Assembly (NCBI GenBank): GCA_916613615.1
Contig: OU744731.1
Span: 54,752,289 to 54,816,288 of the forward strand
From: Steromphala cineraria
Taxonomy: Eukaryota > Mollusca > Gastropoda > Trochida > Trochidae
Direction: 5' to 3'
DNA: 64,000 bases
A program made the translations under genes and the position numbers. The notes under the pieces were generated by a model. That model was not told the DNA's origin and made no database searches. It worked only from the letters and a program-made list of their open reading frames with translations. This document shows positions 1 to 11,470 of the stretch, one piece after another. Every line of letters begins with the position of its first letter. The stretch's first letter is position 1.

Positions 1-676
1 TAGATCATGAAAGATGTTCCTACATGTGGTCTTTGAAGGTGAAATCCTTCACCTTCAAGTGTTGACAAAATATAGTCATCTTGGCTCTGAGACGCGAGTC
101 TTTATCCCTTCATGCGTTTCTTTATCCCTTCGGCGTCTGCCATCGTTTACGTCAGTACAAAGGTCTTTTGCCCACATACAAAAGGATCGCTTAAAATATG
201 TCACCGAGTTGCAAAGCATCAATTAAAGTTTTCCGTAGAATTTCCCCAATTTTAGGGGTACTGTATCTTCATTAATGTGCAAATGTATGGGACAATCTGT
301 AAAATTTAGTTTTTATATACATAATGTTCAATACAGACAGAAATACCAATGTTTTTGTACTAAGGAATAACTTGGTTATGTACACAAAATTTATTCAATG
401 AGGCATATGGCATGTGGTAATGGCATACTTATATAGTTGGTTTTTTTGTAGGATTGACATTAGACACAATTTATCATGAATCAATTAAAATTATTCTTCC
501 TCGAATGGGAACTAAGGTTAAGAGATTTAATACATTAAATTTACAAGGCAATCAAATTACAACAAAGCCAAATATCCATTCACAGCATTTTAAGGTAAAT
601 TAAATGTCATGAAAAACTAGTAAAACTAGTTTCTGAAGCCAACGTAAGTATCGAAGGATATCGATTTCCTTGGATG
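1..676. other. Anonymous AT-rich DNA
   Basis: No coding sequence is supported here; the 70-codon open frame near the start has no recognisable motif. A perfect small hairpin is visible at 34-57 (10-bp arms TGAAGGTGAA / TTCACCTTCA with a 4-base loop). Nothing else is recognised before the minisatellite that begins at 677. Confidence 0.6.
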
Positions 677-964
677 TCTCCATGTCAAATCAATGGTATC
701 AAGACTATCAGAGGACTCCTGGGTCTCCCTGTCCGAGGTATGAACACTGTCTCCATGTCAAATCAATGATATCAAGACTATCAGAGGACTCCTGGGTCTC
801 CCTGTCCGAGGTATGAACACTGTCTCCATGTCAAATCAATGATATCAAGACTATCAGAGGACTCCTGGGTCTCCCTGTCCGAGGTATGAACACTGTCTCC
901 ATGTCAAATCAATGATATCAAGACTATCAGAGGACTCCTGGGTCTCCCTGTCCGAGGTATGAAC
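677..964. repeat. 73-bp minisatellite, four tandem units
   Basis: Four head-to-tail units start at 677, 750, 823 and 896, an exact period of 73 bp. The units are nearly identical; the first differs by a G for A in the word AATGGTATC. Near-identity implies recent expansion or homogenisation. Read on the minus strand, the unit resembles block X of the array further right (near 18480-18550 and 47925-48010): both share words such as GACCCAGGAG, ATAGTCTT and CATTGATTTGACAT. The repeat therefore probably arose from an inverted copy of that block. Confidence 0.93.
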
Positions 965-2199
965 TAGGATCAGGGCAGACAACATATTGTTAATGACATT
1001 GTACAGGATAGATTCAATATGTTACACATTATTGTGCTCAAGACATCTGACAATTTCATCAAGACCATTGAGTACAAAGAGGAACCTCAATGACCTTCCA
1101 TTCATACTATCTTTAATAAAAGAGTAAAGGAGTTTGTATAAAAAGATACGAAATCATTCACGAGTTTGATAAAACTTGTATTAAATTGAAGGAAGTTAAG
1201 TATTCTGTTTATAATTGCTGTAAAATCAAGCAAACAGAGGGCTGTAGGTATCATTTTCGCGACTCAGCAGCAATTGTGACGGCAGGCTTAAATTGTTATG
1301 TCACAACGACACACTACTGTGACGCCATGCTTGCATTTTCCCCTTGTCGGTTAAGAAATGATAAACAAATGCAAATAATTGGACTTGGAAACGTTTTCAG
1401 TTTAAGAACCTCAAGCAGAAGTGTATATTTGAGGTAGTTTAAATGTTAAGTTTGGTTAGAACATATTAAACCCGCAAAGTGTATCATTCAAACGTTTGTA
1501 AATTAATCAGTCGAAATCATTGCAGGAATGTTCCACTGGAATGTAAGCGAAATAATAGCCCAACTGCCTCGGTATATGGCAATAAACTCAGATCGGGCTA
1601 CGCCCTCGGGAATTTATTTGTCATAATCCCTCGCTACCTGGTAAATTCTTACGACAGATAACCTGGAAATCTCATCTTGTTTGTAATGAATGTTGTTCTC
1701 TTATGTACTGCTTCTCAAACAGGGTTGGTTTCAATATAAATAGTTTTCTTTGTGGAATATTTATTTTTGAAATGTGTAAACAAATCTTAACGCAATGCTT
1801 AACAGACATTACATTTGGAACAATGTGCTAACGATTGTGTCACAAACCATATAACGTTGCTAATGACTGCAATATTGCCCAAGCGGCTTTGAATGCTTGA
1901 AAGGTTTCTGACTAACTAATGTAATTCTTATTTGAATTTTTTTTCAAAACCCATGTACATGTATATTGAATTGGAAATCTTATGACGTTTTCTAGTGACA
2001 ATATAAATGAATTTTAAATTGAATAGGATGTCCTTGTTTTAACCCAGTGTTTCACAAACCCCTTCCGAGTGCGGTACTACACTACATGTATCATTTCTTC
2101 TTATTTTTAAGTATTTGATAAGAACACCTATAAAGATGGTTGAATTAGTTTAAGTTAAATGAACACGAAGTTACACTTAGATAATGCGCATGCGCTTAG
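965..2199. other. Anonymous intergenic DNA
   Basis: Short open frames at 1186-1437 and 1479-1661 have no recognisable domain, ordinary AT-rich composition and no clear splice signals, so I do not call them genes. The region precedes the LINE, and the LINE's 5' boundary may lie within its last few tens of bases. Confidence 0.5.
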
Positions 2200-2345
2200 T
2201 AGCGGCAGCAGACAATTGAGCTCTCGCTTTTACTTGATTTTGTTGTGTGTTATACCCCATCTACAACTATCAAAACTTGGACATGCCTTCGTAAGAACTT
2301 GGAGAACATTTCTGTGAATCTGGATATACTTTTTGGACTCAAGAA

Positions 2346-3569
2346 ATGTTTTTGGAAGGTATTTGTGTTGCAATATTGACAAATATCATATATCCCACCA
2401 GCAAGGGGTCAATCACCGCCCAAGCTGGGTGGCCAGCATTGGAGAAGACAATGGGACCCGATCAAACCTTCATTCTGTACAGCAGAGAGGAGCTTATGTC
2501 ACTCCAATCAGCCGGCAGTAAGGACAAACCAACAACACTTAGTGAAATAGACTGTTCACAGGATAATTTCACTATCCAGAAAATAAAAAGAGGATGCATA
2601 GCTGGAAAAAAGATCCAAAGAAATATCCCAGTTATTATTGGAAACTTTGAATATATATATAATGAACCAAAAAAAGGAGTAAATGCAAACAACCTAATTG
2701 AAATTGCTATACATGATCATCCCTCATCTGCTGAATCACCCCCTCTATTCAACATCGACACCATAGTTACACCGAGACCAGTGGATCATAAACTAAGGAG
2801 ACCGACCATGGATGACTACTCAAATCTAAGGACGATTCATCTGGTGATGTGTTCAAAGGAGAATCCCCCATTAACAATGGTATCTATCAATTGTAGGTCT
2901 GTCAAAAACAAAGCCCTGGCAATCGGAGACTGGATAACTACAAATGGTGTGGACATATTAACTATCACTGAGACGTGGCTGGGTTCCACTATCGATGCCC
3001 ATGTTATCACAGAGCTCGTTCCTCCAGGATACAGTATCATACACGTTCCTCGAGAAGACAAACGTGGCGGGGGTGTGGCTGTCATTCACAAACAGGAGCT
3101 TTTGGTAAAACAGATCAAAGTTTTTTCAGATTTGCAACTCACTCATTTTGAACACATGGAGTGCTCTATAAGAACATCTAACATAGAATTCATTCTGTGT
3201 GTTGTATATAGGCCTCCACCTTCAAAACAAAATGGCCTCAGGAACAGTGAATTTTTCAAAGAATGGTCAGCATATCTCGACCAGCTTACAGTTGCTCCCC
3301 AGGAACTTGTTATCACAGGCGATGTGAACGATCACCTTGAAAATTCATCTGACTCGGAAACTAAACACTTCAATGGTATTCTTGACTCCCACGGTCTCTT
3401 TCAGCACATATCTGACGCTACTCACATCCAGGGCCATACACTGGATGCACTCATCACACGGGAAAGCGGTAGTATTCTTCACAGATCTCCAAACGTTGTT
3501 GATCCCGGTTTTTGTGATAGACAAGGAAATCCATCCGGATTGTACACCTTGCAGTACACTGCTATTTGA
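2346..3569 (+). pseudogene. LINE endonuclease domain (ORF2 N-terminal part)
   Basis: A 407-codon open frame. About the first 175 residues are a linker typical of CR1-like proteins, with a YSREEL word near residue 45. The endonuclease/exonuclease/phosphatase fold follows: MVSINCRS (residues about 177-184, metal-site Asn), ITETWLG (about 205, catalytic Glu), a GGGVAV strand, VVYRPP and ITGDVND (catalytic Asp/Asn near residue 325). This domain nicks the target DNA to prime reverse transcription. The frame is lost after about residue 390, where the sequence shifts into the frame that begins at 3566. The start ATG is the first in frame but has not been tested against other copies of the family. 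Confidence 0.85.
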
Positions 3570-4690
3570 ACTGTAGCAAGCCTACACCCAAAAGGAAGAA
3601 GTGTAGTTTCCGCAAATACAGATCCATACCCATTCCCGAATTCATCAATGATGTGGAACGCTCTGTGGATCTTCAATCTACTGATGGAACCCTGGATCAT
3701 CTTAAGACAGCTTATGAAAATGGGTTTCAAATCATCATCGATAAGCATGCCCCACTCCAAACTAAAGTGATTCAGCTCAGACCAAACTCCCCATGTTACA
3801 ACGAAATTCTGCGAAATGCAAAGCACTCGAAACGAAGAGCTGAAAGACGCTGGAGAAAGTCAAAGTTGAGTATTCATTACCAGTTGTTTAAAGGTCAAAA
3901 CAAAGCATGCCATAAGCTGCTCGTTAAAACAAAACAAGACTACTTCTGTGAAAAGATTTTTGAGTGTGGTTCAGATCACAAACAACTTTTCAAACTCACC
4001 AAAAGCTTGATGGGGCAAACAGGTGAATGTATCCTCCCACGCACCACATCAGAAAAGGATTTGGCAAATGCCTTCAAAGATTTTTTCTCCAACAAGGTCA
4101 CCACAATCAGGAATATCGTGGCAGATAGACCAGCCATTTCTACATCTCCTCTAAGTGAGGATTCCAAATTTGATGGTGAAACCCTATACAGTTTTGAACC
4201 AGCTACGCAGGATGAAATTCAGCAGATCATTAAGAAGGCTCCGTCTAAATCATGTGAACTTGACCCATTACCAACCTACTTACTGAAGCTATGTCTAGAA
4301 AAAGTTCTGCCACTTATCACTGCCATCATAAATAAGTCAATGAATGAATCTACGGTGCCCCAAATCTTCAAGCAGACCTTTGTGAGGCCACTGCTGAAAA
4401 AATCTGGCCTAGATAAAGAGGAAATGAAGAACTACAGACCGGTATCGAATTTGACATTCCTGTCCAAGATCCTGGAAAGAGTTATATCATCTCGACTCCT
4501 ACAGCACCTTCAACTCCATGACCTCCACGATCAGTTTCAGTCAGCGTACCGGACGGGCCACTCCACCGAGACTGCTCTCCTCAAAGTGACCAACGATGTT
4601 CTACATCAACTTGACGACAAGCGCTCAGTTGCACTGATGATGTGGATCAGTCAGCTGCGTTTGACCTCATCGACCACGACATTTTACTAA
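3566..4690 (+). pseudogene. LINE reverse transcriptase, N-terminal half
   Basis: A 374-codon frame continuing the LINE after a frameshift. It opens with a charged linker (many Lys and Arg) and then gives RT palm and finger motifs: KSCELDPLPTYLL, RPLLKKSG, NYRPVSNLTFLSKILERVI and QFQSAYRTGHSTETALLKV. These are the standard early RT blocks of CR1/L2-type LINEs. The true frame is lost at about 4640: after VALM the frame reads into nonsense, whereas the neighbouring frame from 4642 continues with the catalytic block containing AAFDLIDHD. A single indel near 4638-4642 explains this. Confidence 0.87.
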
Positions 4691-5118
4691 GGCGACTCGA
4701 GTACAGTTATGGGCTAACTGGCAATGCACTATCCTGGTTCTACTCCTACATCAGCGACAGAACTCACAATGTTGTTGTAGGATCCACAATGTCTGATAGT
4801 GAGAGGATTACTTTTGGAGTACCGCAAGGTTCCGTTCTTGGGCCTATCTTGTACTGTCTTTACTCTCGTCCTATGGGTGAGATATGCAGGCGACATGATC
4901 TTCCATATATGTTGTACGCGGATGACAAACAAATTTACAAGATCATCCATCCATCACAGAACTGGGTTGATACATCGCAAAAACTTGAGACATGCTTGGC
5001 AGACATCACAGGGTGGACAAATTCAAACATGCCCAAACTCAACCAAGAAAAAACGGAATTCACTGTGTTCAGACTAAACAAGCTATCCATAACAAAGCGG
5101 ACAACATCTGCACATTGA
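4642..5118 (+). pseudogene. LINE reverse transcriptase, catalytic half
   Basis: This frame carries the catalytic core: AAFDLIDHDILL (first catalytic Asp), GVPQGSVLGPILY and YMLYADDKQIY, in which the YADD box supplies the remaining two catalytic Asp residues. It ends with LNQEKTEF, the usual block before the thumb. All three catalytic Asp residues are preserved, yet the ORF is broken on both sides. The stop at 5116-5118 is a frame change rather than a natural end, because the next LINE motif resumes downstream in another frame. Confidence 0.88.
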
Positions 5119-5742
5119 TTCCAGCGCGATTCCGCCAGCTGATTGTGTCAAAAACCTTGGGGTATACTTAGACAGTCATCTCACAATGGAGAAACAGGTC
5201 AATTATATGTCCAAGTCTAGCTGAGAAACATCGCCACCATCAGACAGTACATTACTACAGAATGTTGCAGGACACTTGTTCATTCACTAGTAACATCACG
5301 TTTGGACTATGGAAATGTTCTTTTGGCTGGACTACCTGATTCTCTGATAGGTCGACTGCAGAAAGTCCAAAACAGCGCTGTCTCATAACCCGCACAAGAA
5401 AACATCAGCATATCATCCCAGTATTGCAGAGTCTCCACTGGCTTCCAGTCACATACAGATGCCAGTAGCTGTTGATGTACACGTACAAAAGCCTACATGG
5501 CACCGCTCCATCCTACCTTCAGGAACTTGTGGTACCATCACGATCTCTCAGGTCTCAGGCAGAAAACCATCTGGTGGTACCAAAGACAAGGACTGCGACA
5601 TAATTATGGAGACAGATGTTTCAGCAAGTCATCATCAACATTGTGGAATAGTCTCCCAGTTGAACTGAGAAATGCCAAAACTTTTAACTCTTTTAAGAAG
5701 GATGTGAAAACACATCTTTTTAGGCTTGCTTTTCTTTCATAA
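5119..5742 (+). pseudogene. LINE RT thumb and C-terminal region, multiply frameshifted
   Basis: Motifs of the LINE C-terminus are spread over frames: CVKNLGVYLDSHLTMEKQV near 5142-5200, SRLDYGNVLLAGLPDSL near 5293-5350, and STLWNSLPVELRNAKTFNSF within the frame open to 5742. The last words are the typical end of CR1/L2-like proteins, and the stop at 5740-5742 is probably the family's natural stop. A shorter relative of this same C-terminus occurs at 21185-21437. At least two indels and a stop separate the pieces. Confidence 0.8.
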
Positions 5743-5899
5743 TCTATGCTACACTTTTAAATTCCAATTTTATGTATCTTATTATTTTCTATGTACATTT
5801 ATTGTATTGTATTTTTAATCTATGTTGTAAAGCTCCTTAGAGTCTTTTTATCATAAATTATATAGGGCGCTATGTAAATCTCGCATATTATTATTATTT
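5743..5899 (+). repeat. LINE 3' UTR and (TTA)n tail
   Basis: A short A/T-rich 3' UTR with AAAGCTCCTTAGAG and GGGCGCTATGTAAATC is followed by a (TTA)n tail. The same kind of terminus (GCGCTATATAAATG then (ATT)n) ends the LINE fragment at 21.5 kb. A variant (GCGCGGTATAAG then (ATT)n) ends the SINE at 30.3 kb. These tails are the likely recognition signal for the LINE's reverse transcriptase. The DIRS element begins inside the tail. Confidence 0.75.
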
Positions 5900-5918
5900 A
5901 ACGTACTCTACCGTCTCC

Positions 5919-6047
5919 GACTCACCGTAGCCCATTGATTGCCTATCAATTATCTCTCGACCCATAACACAGAAAAAACAAAATGGGAGTTACCTGCTCA
6001 TCCCCGCCGCGCCACCTATGGTCACGTGACCTGAACCTCATTCCAAC
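5919..6047 (+). repeat. DIRS left inverted terminal repeat
   Basis: About 129 bp nearly identical to the reverse complement of 11631-11762. Shared words include CGACTCACCGTAGCCC and GGTCACGTGACC. The outer 25 bases (5893-5918) are not shared with the right repeat but are complementary to the first half of the internal complementary region. This is the split-ITR pattern of DIRS. Confidence 0.93.
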
Positions 6048-6439
6048 TTCCTGTCGCTCAGTGATCGGTTGTGTCTCTGAGCTCTCTCGAAGTTATCTTG
6101 CCTTGTCTAAGTATTAAAGTTTGTAGACCTTATTTCTCGATTCCTTTTCCTTGGGGATAAGAGTACCCTTCTCTTACCTCCTGTCAACCTTCTCCAAATT
6201 GCTATTTGGAGGTGGGTTGTTGGTTTTCTGCCTCTTGGTATCGCGCGTCCCTGCTCGGGTCGTGTAGCTTGGATTGCACGTGCGCGCTCGTGCTTCTCGG
6301 TTGATAGGCAGCACACCCTCAGGGGTCTGACCTTTGACCCTCGCTTGGTGCGTGGGTCGATTGCGGGTAGAGTCAGCGACGTACCTTGTGACTCTACGCG
6401 TCCACCCCGCCTGGAGTGAGTTGATTCGCACGTGGTTCG

Positions 6440-7640
6440 CGTGGCGAGTAACGGGCGTGAGTGACTATTCAGTCCTCCGTCTGGGTACGCGTTTGCTTCG
6501 CTTCGCTCTGCCTTGGTCCGTCTGGCGAGTGACTAACGGGAGTGACTGGTCCGTCCTCCGTCTCGATACGCGTTTGCTTCGCTCCGACTTGGTCCGTCTG
6601 GCGAGTGACTGACGGGAGTGACTGGTCCGTCCTCCGTCTCGGTACGCGTTTGCTTCGCTTCAAGCCGACTTGGTCCGTCTGAGGAGTGTCTGATGGGAGT
6701 GACTGGTCCGTCCTCCGTCTCGGTACGCGGTTGCTTCGCTTCAAGCCGACTTGGTCCGTCTGGAGAGTGACTAACGGGAGTGACTGGTCCGTCCTCCGTC
6801 TCGATACGCGGTTGCTTCGCTCCGACTTGGTCCGTCTGGCGAGTGACTGACGGGAGTGACTGGTCCGTCTTCCGTCTCGATACGCGTTTGCTTCTCTCCG
6901 CCTTGGTCCGTCCGGCGAGTGACTGACGGGAGTGACTGGTCTGTCCTCCATCTCAGTACGAGGTTGCTTCGCTTCGAGCCGACTTGGTCCGTCTGGAGAG
7001 TGACTGACGGGAGAGATCGCTACGTCCTCCGTCTCGGTACGATTATGCTTTGCTTCACTCTGCCTTGGTCTGTCCTCCGTCTCGGTACGCAGTTGCTTCG
7101 CTTCATTCCGTCTTGGTCCGTCTGGAGAGTGAAGGGGTACCTAGAACAGCGTACTGGTGAGTGGCAGAGGTCCGTGGGACGTCCGCTCCGCCTGAGACGG
7201 ACTAACATCGCTTCGGCGAGTGAGTGCATTCTCGGCCTTACTCCATCTCACCTTGCCACTCGGTTCGCTTCGCTACGCGCAGTGACTTGATCCGTCTGGT
7301 GATTGACGGGTCAACCTTTGTTGTTTTACGGGCGATTGAGACCCCGTTTGTCACGTGCCCCGCGTGGCGAGTAATGGGCATGAATGACCGATCCGTCCTC
7401 CGTCTTGGTGCGCGTTTGCTTCGCTTCACTCCGCCTGATCTGTCTGGCGAGTGACGGAAGTAAGGGACTGGTCCGTTCTCCGTCTTAGTACCAATTGCCT
7501 TGCTTCACTCCGCCTGGTCCATCTGGCGAGGGACGGAAGTGAGTGACTGGTCAGTCTCCGTCTTGGGTCGAGTTCACTCCGCCTTGGGCCGTCGGGTGAG
7601 TGACGGGTCAACGTTGGTTGGTTCACAGGCGAGTGAGACC
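6440..7640. repeat. 76/81-bp minisatellite in the DIRS leader
   Basis: Tandem units built round CTTGGTCCGTCTGGCGAG recur at 6512, 6588, 6669, 6750, 6826, 6902 and 6983. Spacings are 76 or 81 bp, the longer form carrying a 5-base insertion before CCGACTTGG. Degenerate units continue to about 7640. Open frames across it on both strands look repetitive because they translate the repeat. A 76-bp period does not keep a reading frame, so I read this as noncoding leader DNA, possibly a promoter array or just an expansion. Confidence 0.85.
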
Positions 7641-7889
7641 CCCGTTCTCTCCGTCTTGCTCGGTCTACGTTCCGCCCTCACTCACCCGTGAGTGACTCTG
7701 GCGAACCAGGGTGTCGTCAGGGTATGTGTATGTGCTCACCTTGTACAGATATGTTTAATTACATCTCACTCGCACAAATAGACGTACATAGAATAATGAA
7801 CCATATATTAAGCGACCAATCGCCAAGCGATTGACGAGAGATGATAAAACACATAAAGGCTTTCTTTCTGGTTGTCTGTCTGTCTGTCA

Positions 7890-9290
7890 GCGACGTACCC
7901 TGGTTCTGTGGGCGATGTGGACTAAGGGAATCGGGGACACATGACCTCCTCTCCCTCTGTCGCTCTTGCACCTCCGCATGCCCCTTGCAACAGGTGTGAA
8001 GAGTGCGAGTCTCTCTCTCTGGGAGCGTTATATCTTAGGCTTTAAGGAGGAGTGAGAGAGACGCCGTATGTGCGAAGCGTAGGGCTCGCACCCCGGGAAC
8101 CTGTCGGCCTCGTCCACCATCACCTCCCCTCAGGAGGGGCCCGTCCGAGGGAATTCGAGGCGGATGAACGGGCTTCGGATTTAGACGGGGCCAGGCTCGG
8201 GGGGAGTCAAGGAAGCCAGTCCTCCTCCCCCTCGTCTGTCAGCTCACCAACGGTCCTTTTCGGTGCCCTCCGTCACCTCCCGCACGTCGACCCTTCGCTT
8301 GCGGAAGGAATCGATGGAAGGAAGAAGTCGGAGGACTGAGGTCCTTTCGATCAGGCGGCCTTCTCCTTGCAATTGCTTGCGTCCGTCAAGGACATGGTGA
8401 AGGGGATGTTAGATGCCAGGGGGGGGCCGCACCCCCGCTAGCGTACGGCAGGAGAAGACTCCCCCTCCAGTGGGGGGTCCACTCTCTCCTCCTCACTCCG
8501 GCCGTAGGGTCACGCTCCACTCCCCGGAGGTCTCCCCCAGTGACACGTCCACCCCCACCGTGTCACCAGTTCACTCGGACCACCAGTTCATGGGGACGAC
8601 GAACCCCCCCTTCACTCCTATCACCGGGGGAAGGAGCGGGAGCACGTCGGGTTCGGACGCGGCCGATAAGAGGGAAGCGGTAGTGGAATGGGCCGGGTCT
8701 TTCTACAGAAGGTGGACGAATCCCCGTCCCCCGGTAGTGGGCTCGTCTGGAATCCTTCTGTGAGGAGGAGGCCCCACTATGCGGAGACAGGCCTTTCCCC
8801 CTCATCGGCTGTGCGACACGGCCGGGGAAGATTTCAGCCCGTCTGCGCCGGGTAGGCTTATTCCTCCCCTTGTTCTGACAGACCGTCAGCGGTCCACCAT
8901 CTCAGTAGCGTCCCCCCTATCCCTCTCAATCCTCCAGTCTTGGACGAGGATTTCAGGCGGGTTGCCGCCCCCTCCGCTGATCACCTTGTCTCGGACGCCA
9001 ATCTTGTCCACCTGGACAAGGAGGCCAGGTCTATCTTGGGGATGTGAACTCTGTCGTTCACGCCTGCAGGCGATGACGGCCTTCGCCAGAGAGGGGGGAG
9101 GGGGGCTCCGTGGCGGGAGGCCTGATGCAGGTAATGCTTTGCGCGGAACGTATCTCGGCTGGGATCACCAACCTACGCAGGGACGGGTTCCTCAGTCAGT
9201 CCAACCTCCCTGTCGAGATTCGTAGTAATCTCCAGGCAGTCTCGGGGTCAGCCAACGCCCTCCTTGTCAGTACTGCTATTTATGAAGCAA
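7890..9290 (+). pseudogene. DIRS gag-like ORF1 remnant
   Basis: Fragments in several frames resemble DIRS ORF1: Cys pairs in LCRSCTSAC near 7950-7980, then CNRCEECESLSLWERY in another frame near 7987-8030, followed by a Ser/Pro-rich middle (about 8210-8770). Such Cys clusters are a likely zinc-binding element of DIRS gag-like proteins. The sequence passes into RT words by about 9300 with almost no room for the N-terminal RT fingers, so an internal deletion is likely. Individual open frames (8052-8339, 8413-8763, 8779-9225) are pieces of one decayed gene and not separate genes. Confidence 0.6.
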
Positions 9291-10240
9291 TCAGACTGGG
9301 TGATATCCCTGGATTTTCAGGACGCGTGCTTGCATATTCCCACCTTTCGGGAACACCGCAAGTACCTCCGCTTCGTCCTGGGGGCAAAAGGGGGCGCCAC
9401 TTCCAATGGAACGTGCTCCCGTTCGGGATATCGTCCGCTCCGTGGGTTTCACCAGAGTGACCCAGCCGGTTGTCCAACTACTTCACCATCACGACGTACA
9501 GTTCCTGGACGTGGACGACTGGGTCAATTACCACCACTCTCCCGCAGTCCGCGGCTGGGGCTGAGGCCTCGTTTGGGGTTTCTCAACCCTCATGTCAGGG
9601 AGGAAGTGTGCAGACACGCATTCCCGCTGCCCCAGCGGCTCGTCCCTCTCCTAGCCTGGTGGAGGGTGCAGGCCAACGTGTTCTCAGGCGTTCCACTCAG
9701 ACCTCCCGCGGCGACTGCCCATCTCTTTGTGGTACATCCACGCAGGGTTGGGGCGCCCTCCTTGGGAGGGAACAGACGGCTGGGCTGAGGTTGTCGGCCC
9801 AGCGCACGCGCCACATCAACGAGCTGGAGATGGAAGCTATTAGGCTGGTAATCTCTCACTTGTCCGCTCTGCTGTGGGGCCAAGTGCTTCTAGTGCACTC
9901 GGACAGCTCGACAGCGGCTTGGGGGCACCAGCTGTCAGTCTATGTGTCTCCCGTCCCCGATCCCGAGTCGTGGGGCTTAGATGCTCTGTCGTTCGGATGG
10001 GAGGGGATGGACGCTTACGCCTTCCCTCCCTGAGCATTCTCACTCAAGTGGTGATGAAGATCGAGGCGACACGGTTGATCAGGCTGATCTTGATAGCTCT
10101 CTTCTGGCCAGCGAGGCCGTGGTTCGTACCTCTTCGGAGGTTGGGCCAGGGGGATCCATTCCCTATTCCTCTCAGATGGAATCTCTTAGTGAGTCAAGCG
10201 GGCGGGTGCACGAGAACCCGCAAGCACTGCATCTCCACGG
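9264..10240 (+). pseudogene. DIRS reverse transcriptase-RNase H remnant
   Basis: RT palm words appear in three frames: SLDFQDACLHIPTFREHRKY from about 9303 (first catalytic Asp), FQWNVLPFGISSAPWV from about 9402, and FLDVDDWVN near 9508, the DD pair of the active site. RNase H follows: ELEMEAIRLVISHL and VHSDSSTAAWG (about 9818-9930), then DALSFGWEG and YAFPP. The tail words LIALFWPARPWF (about 10093-10130) are typical of DIRS polyproteins after RNase H. At least two frame changes occur inside the RT, so it is inactive. No DAM-like methyltransferase domain, present in some DIRS elements, fits in the short gap before the recombinase. Confidence 0.83.
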
Positions 10241-11300
10241 TTGGCTTGTCTCCAAAAGGGGATGAAACGGACGGGCTACTCGCAGGATGTCGTAGCTGCG
10301 GTTTCCTCCTCCCAGCTTGGCTCCACTTGCAAGTCGTACGACGTATAGTAGAGTTCATTTGCCACCTTCTGTGCTGACAGAGGCTGGGACGTCCAGGTAG
10401 TGACGACCCCACAGGTGGCGGAGTACTTATGTATCTCCGGGAGGAGAGGGGGCTTAAGGCCTCCTCTATTAACACCCACTTAGCTGCAATCAGGTCGTTT
10501 CTGCGGAAGCGGGACTCCTCTTTGGACATCTCCGTCCTTAAGGAGGTGATCAGGACTTACCGTCTGGAGGACAGGCGGCTTAAGCCTAGACCTCCCGAGT
10601 GAGATCTAGCGATCGCCCTCGAGCACCTGTGCTCGGACTCCTACGAGTCCCTGACAGAGTCCTTCATTCCCGACTGACGGGTAAGAACGCCTTCCTGGTG
10701 ACCTTGGCTTCGGCCGCCAGGATCTCATAATTGCACGTGCTTCAAGCCGATTTGGGACTTGCTCTGAATTTCGTATGCAAGAACCAGGGGTCGGATGAAC
10801 GGGGCAGTGTATTTCACATTCCCGCCCTTTCAGGTTCAGTCTCCCCCACGGACGTGGAGAACAGAGTCCTCTGTCCGGTCCGAGGTCCGAGCTCTTCATG
10901 TTATGCGGAACGTACGCGTTCGCTCCGGGGTAGGAGACTAATTCTACCTCACTCCCAGTGTAGCATGAAGGAGATAGACAAACAGTTCCTGGGCGTCTAT
11001 CTGCGGTCCGCTATCCTTGACGCCTACAAGCCAAGGAGTTAGCTCCGCCAGCTCGTGCTAACCCCCACGGCTTTTTACAGCAGCATAGCTGTAGTAGACA
11101 ACATGTCGCACTGTATCTGGAAGTCTGGCATGGTTTTCGCTAACCATTACCGCCGAGATTTGTCCACGGTAGACCTCACGGGCGTGGCCAGGCTGGGGCC
11201 ACAGGTGTTGCACAGCACCGATCTTCGGGTTCTGCTCCCCCCAGAGGGGTCGCAGTTCACCGTTAGGTCCCGGGTTGCGTTCTGTTGTTTTAACCAGTAA
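10240..11300 (+). pseudogene. DIRS tyrosine recombinase remnant
   Basis: An N-terminal core-binding region is readable as SINTHLAAIRSFLRKRDSSL and KEVIRTYRLEDRRLKPR (about 10467-10600). The catalytic Arg box VTLASAARIS follows at 10698, one codon before an in-frame TAA. After that come LCPVRG, RTRSLRG.RLILPHSQ and KEIDKQFLGVYLRSAILDAYK up to 11035. The C-terminus from 11055 contains WKSGMVFANHYRRDLS, and the Tyr codon at 11148-11150 is the likely nucleophile. The His-x-x-Arg box between these pieces is not recognisable because of a frame change near 11040. The protein would have integrated the circular DNA form, but stops make it inactive. Confidence 0.8.
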
Positions 11301-11470
11301 ACTTCGCATCGCACCTCCGTGTCTCGGTTGTTCTTTCTTCTGAGTCGGGGCGAGCTTCCCTCCTTAGCAGGGCACCTGTGCACCCACCTTTAGTTAGACG
11401 ATAGTGGGGGGAGTACCTGCTCTCCTGCCGCCTTGCTCTCGCAGCCCTCCACCCTCTGTGGTAGTCGGGG

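Larger units (their letters stand above)
2200..5890 (+). mobile_element. CR1/L2-like LINE, near full length, decayed
   Basis: A non-LTR retrotransposon runs left to right: an N-terminal linker, an apurinic-type endonuclease, a reverse transcriptase and a C-terminal region, ending in a short A/T-rich 3' UTR with the word GGGCGCTATGTAAATC and a (TTA)n tail. The clade is suggested by the single long ORF with endonuclease before RT, by the RT words and by the microsatellite tail rather than poly(A). The reading frame is broken at about 3500-3570, 4640, 5118 and several places up to 5460, so it cannot move by itself. The 5' edge is uncertain; the G+C-richer stretch near 2180-2330 may be its 5' UTR. 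A DIRS element has inserted in its tail, so a target duplication could not be read. Confidence 0.88.

Noticed and set aside
6469..6951. 160-codon reverse-strand frame rich in Arg and Asp
   Set aside because: It is a translation of the 76/81-bp minisatellite in the DIRS leader and has no independent support.
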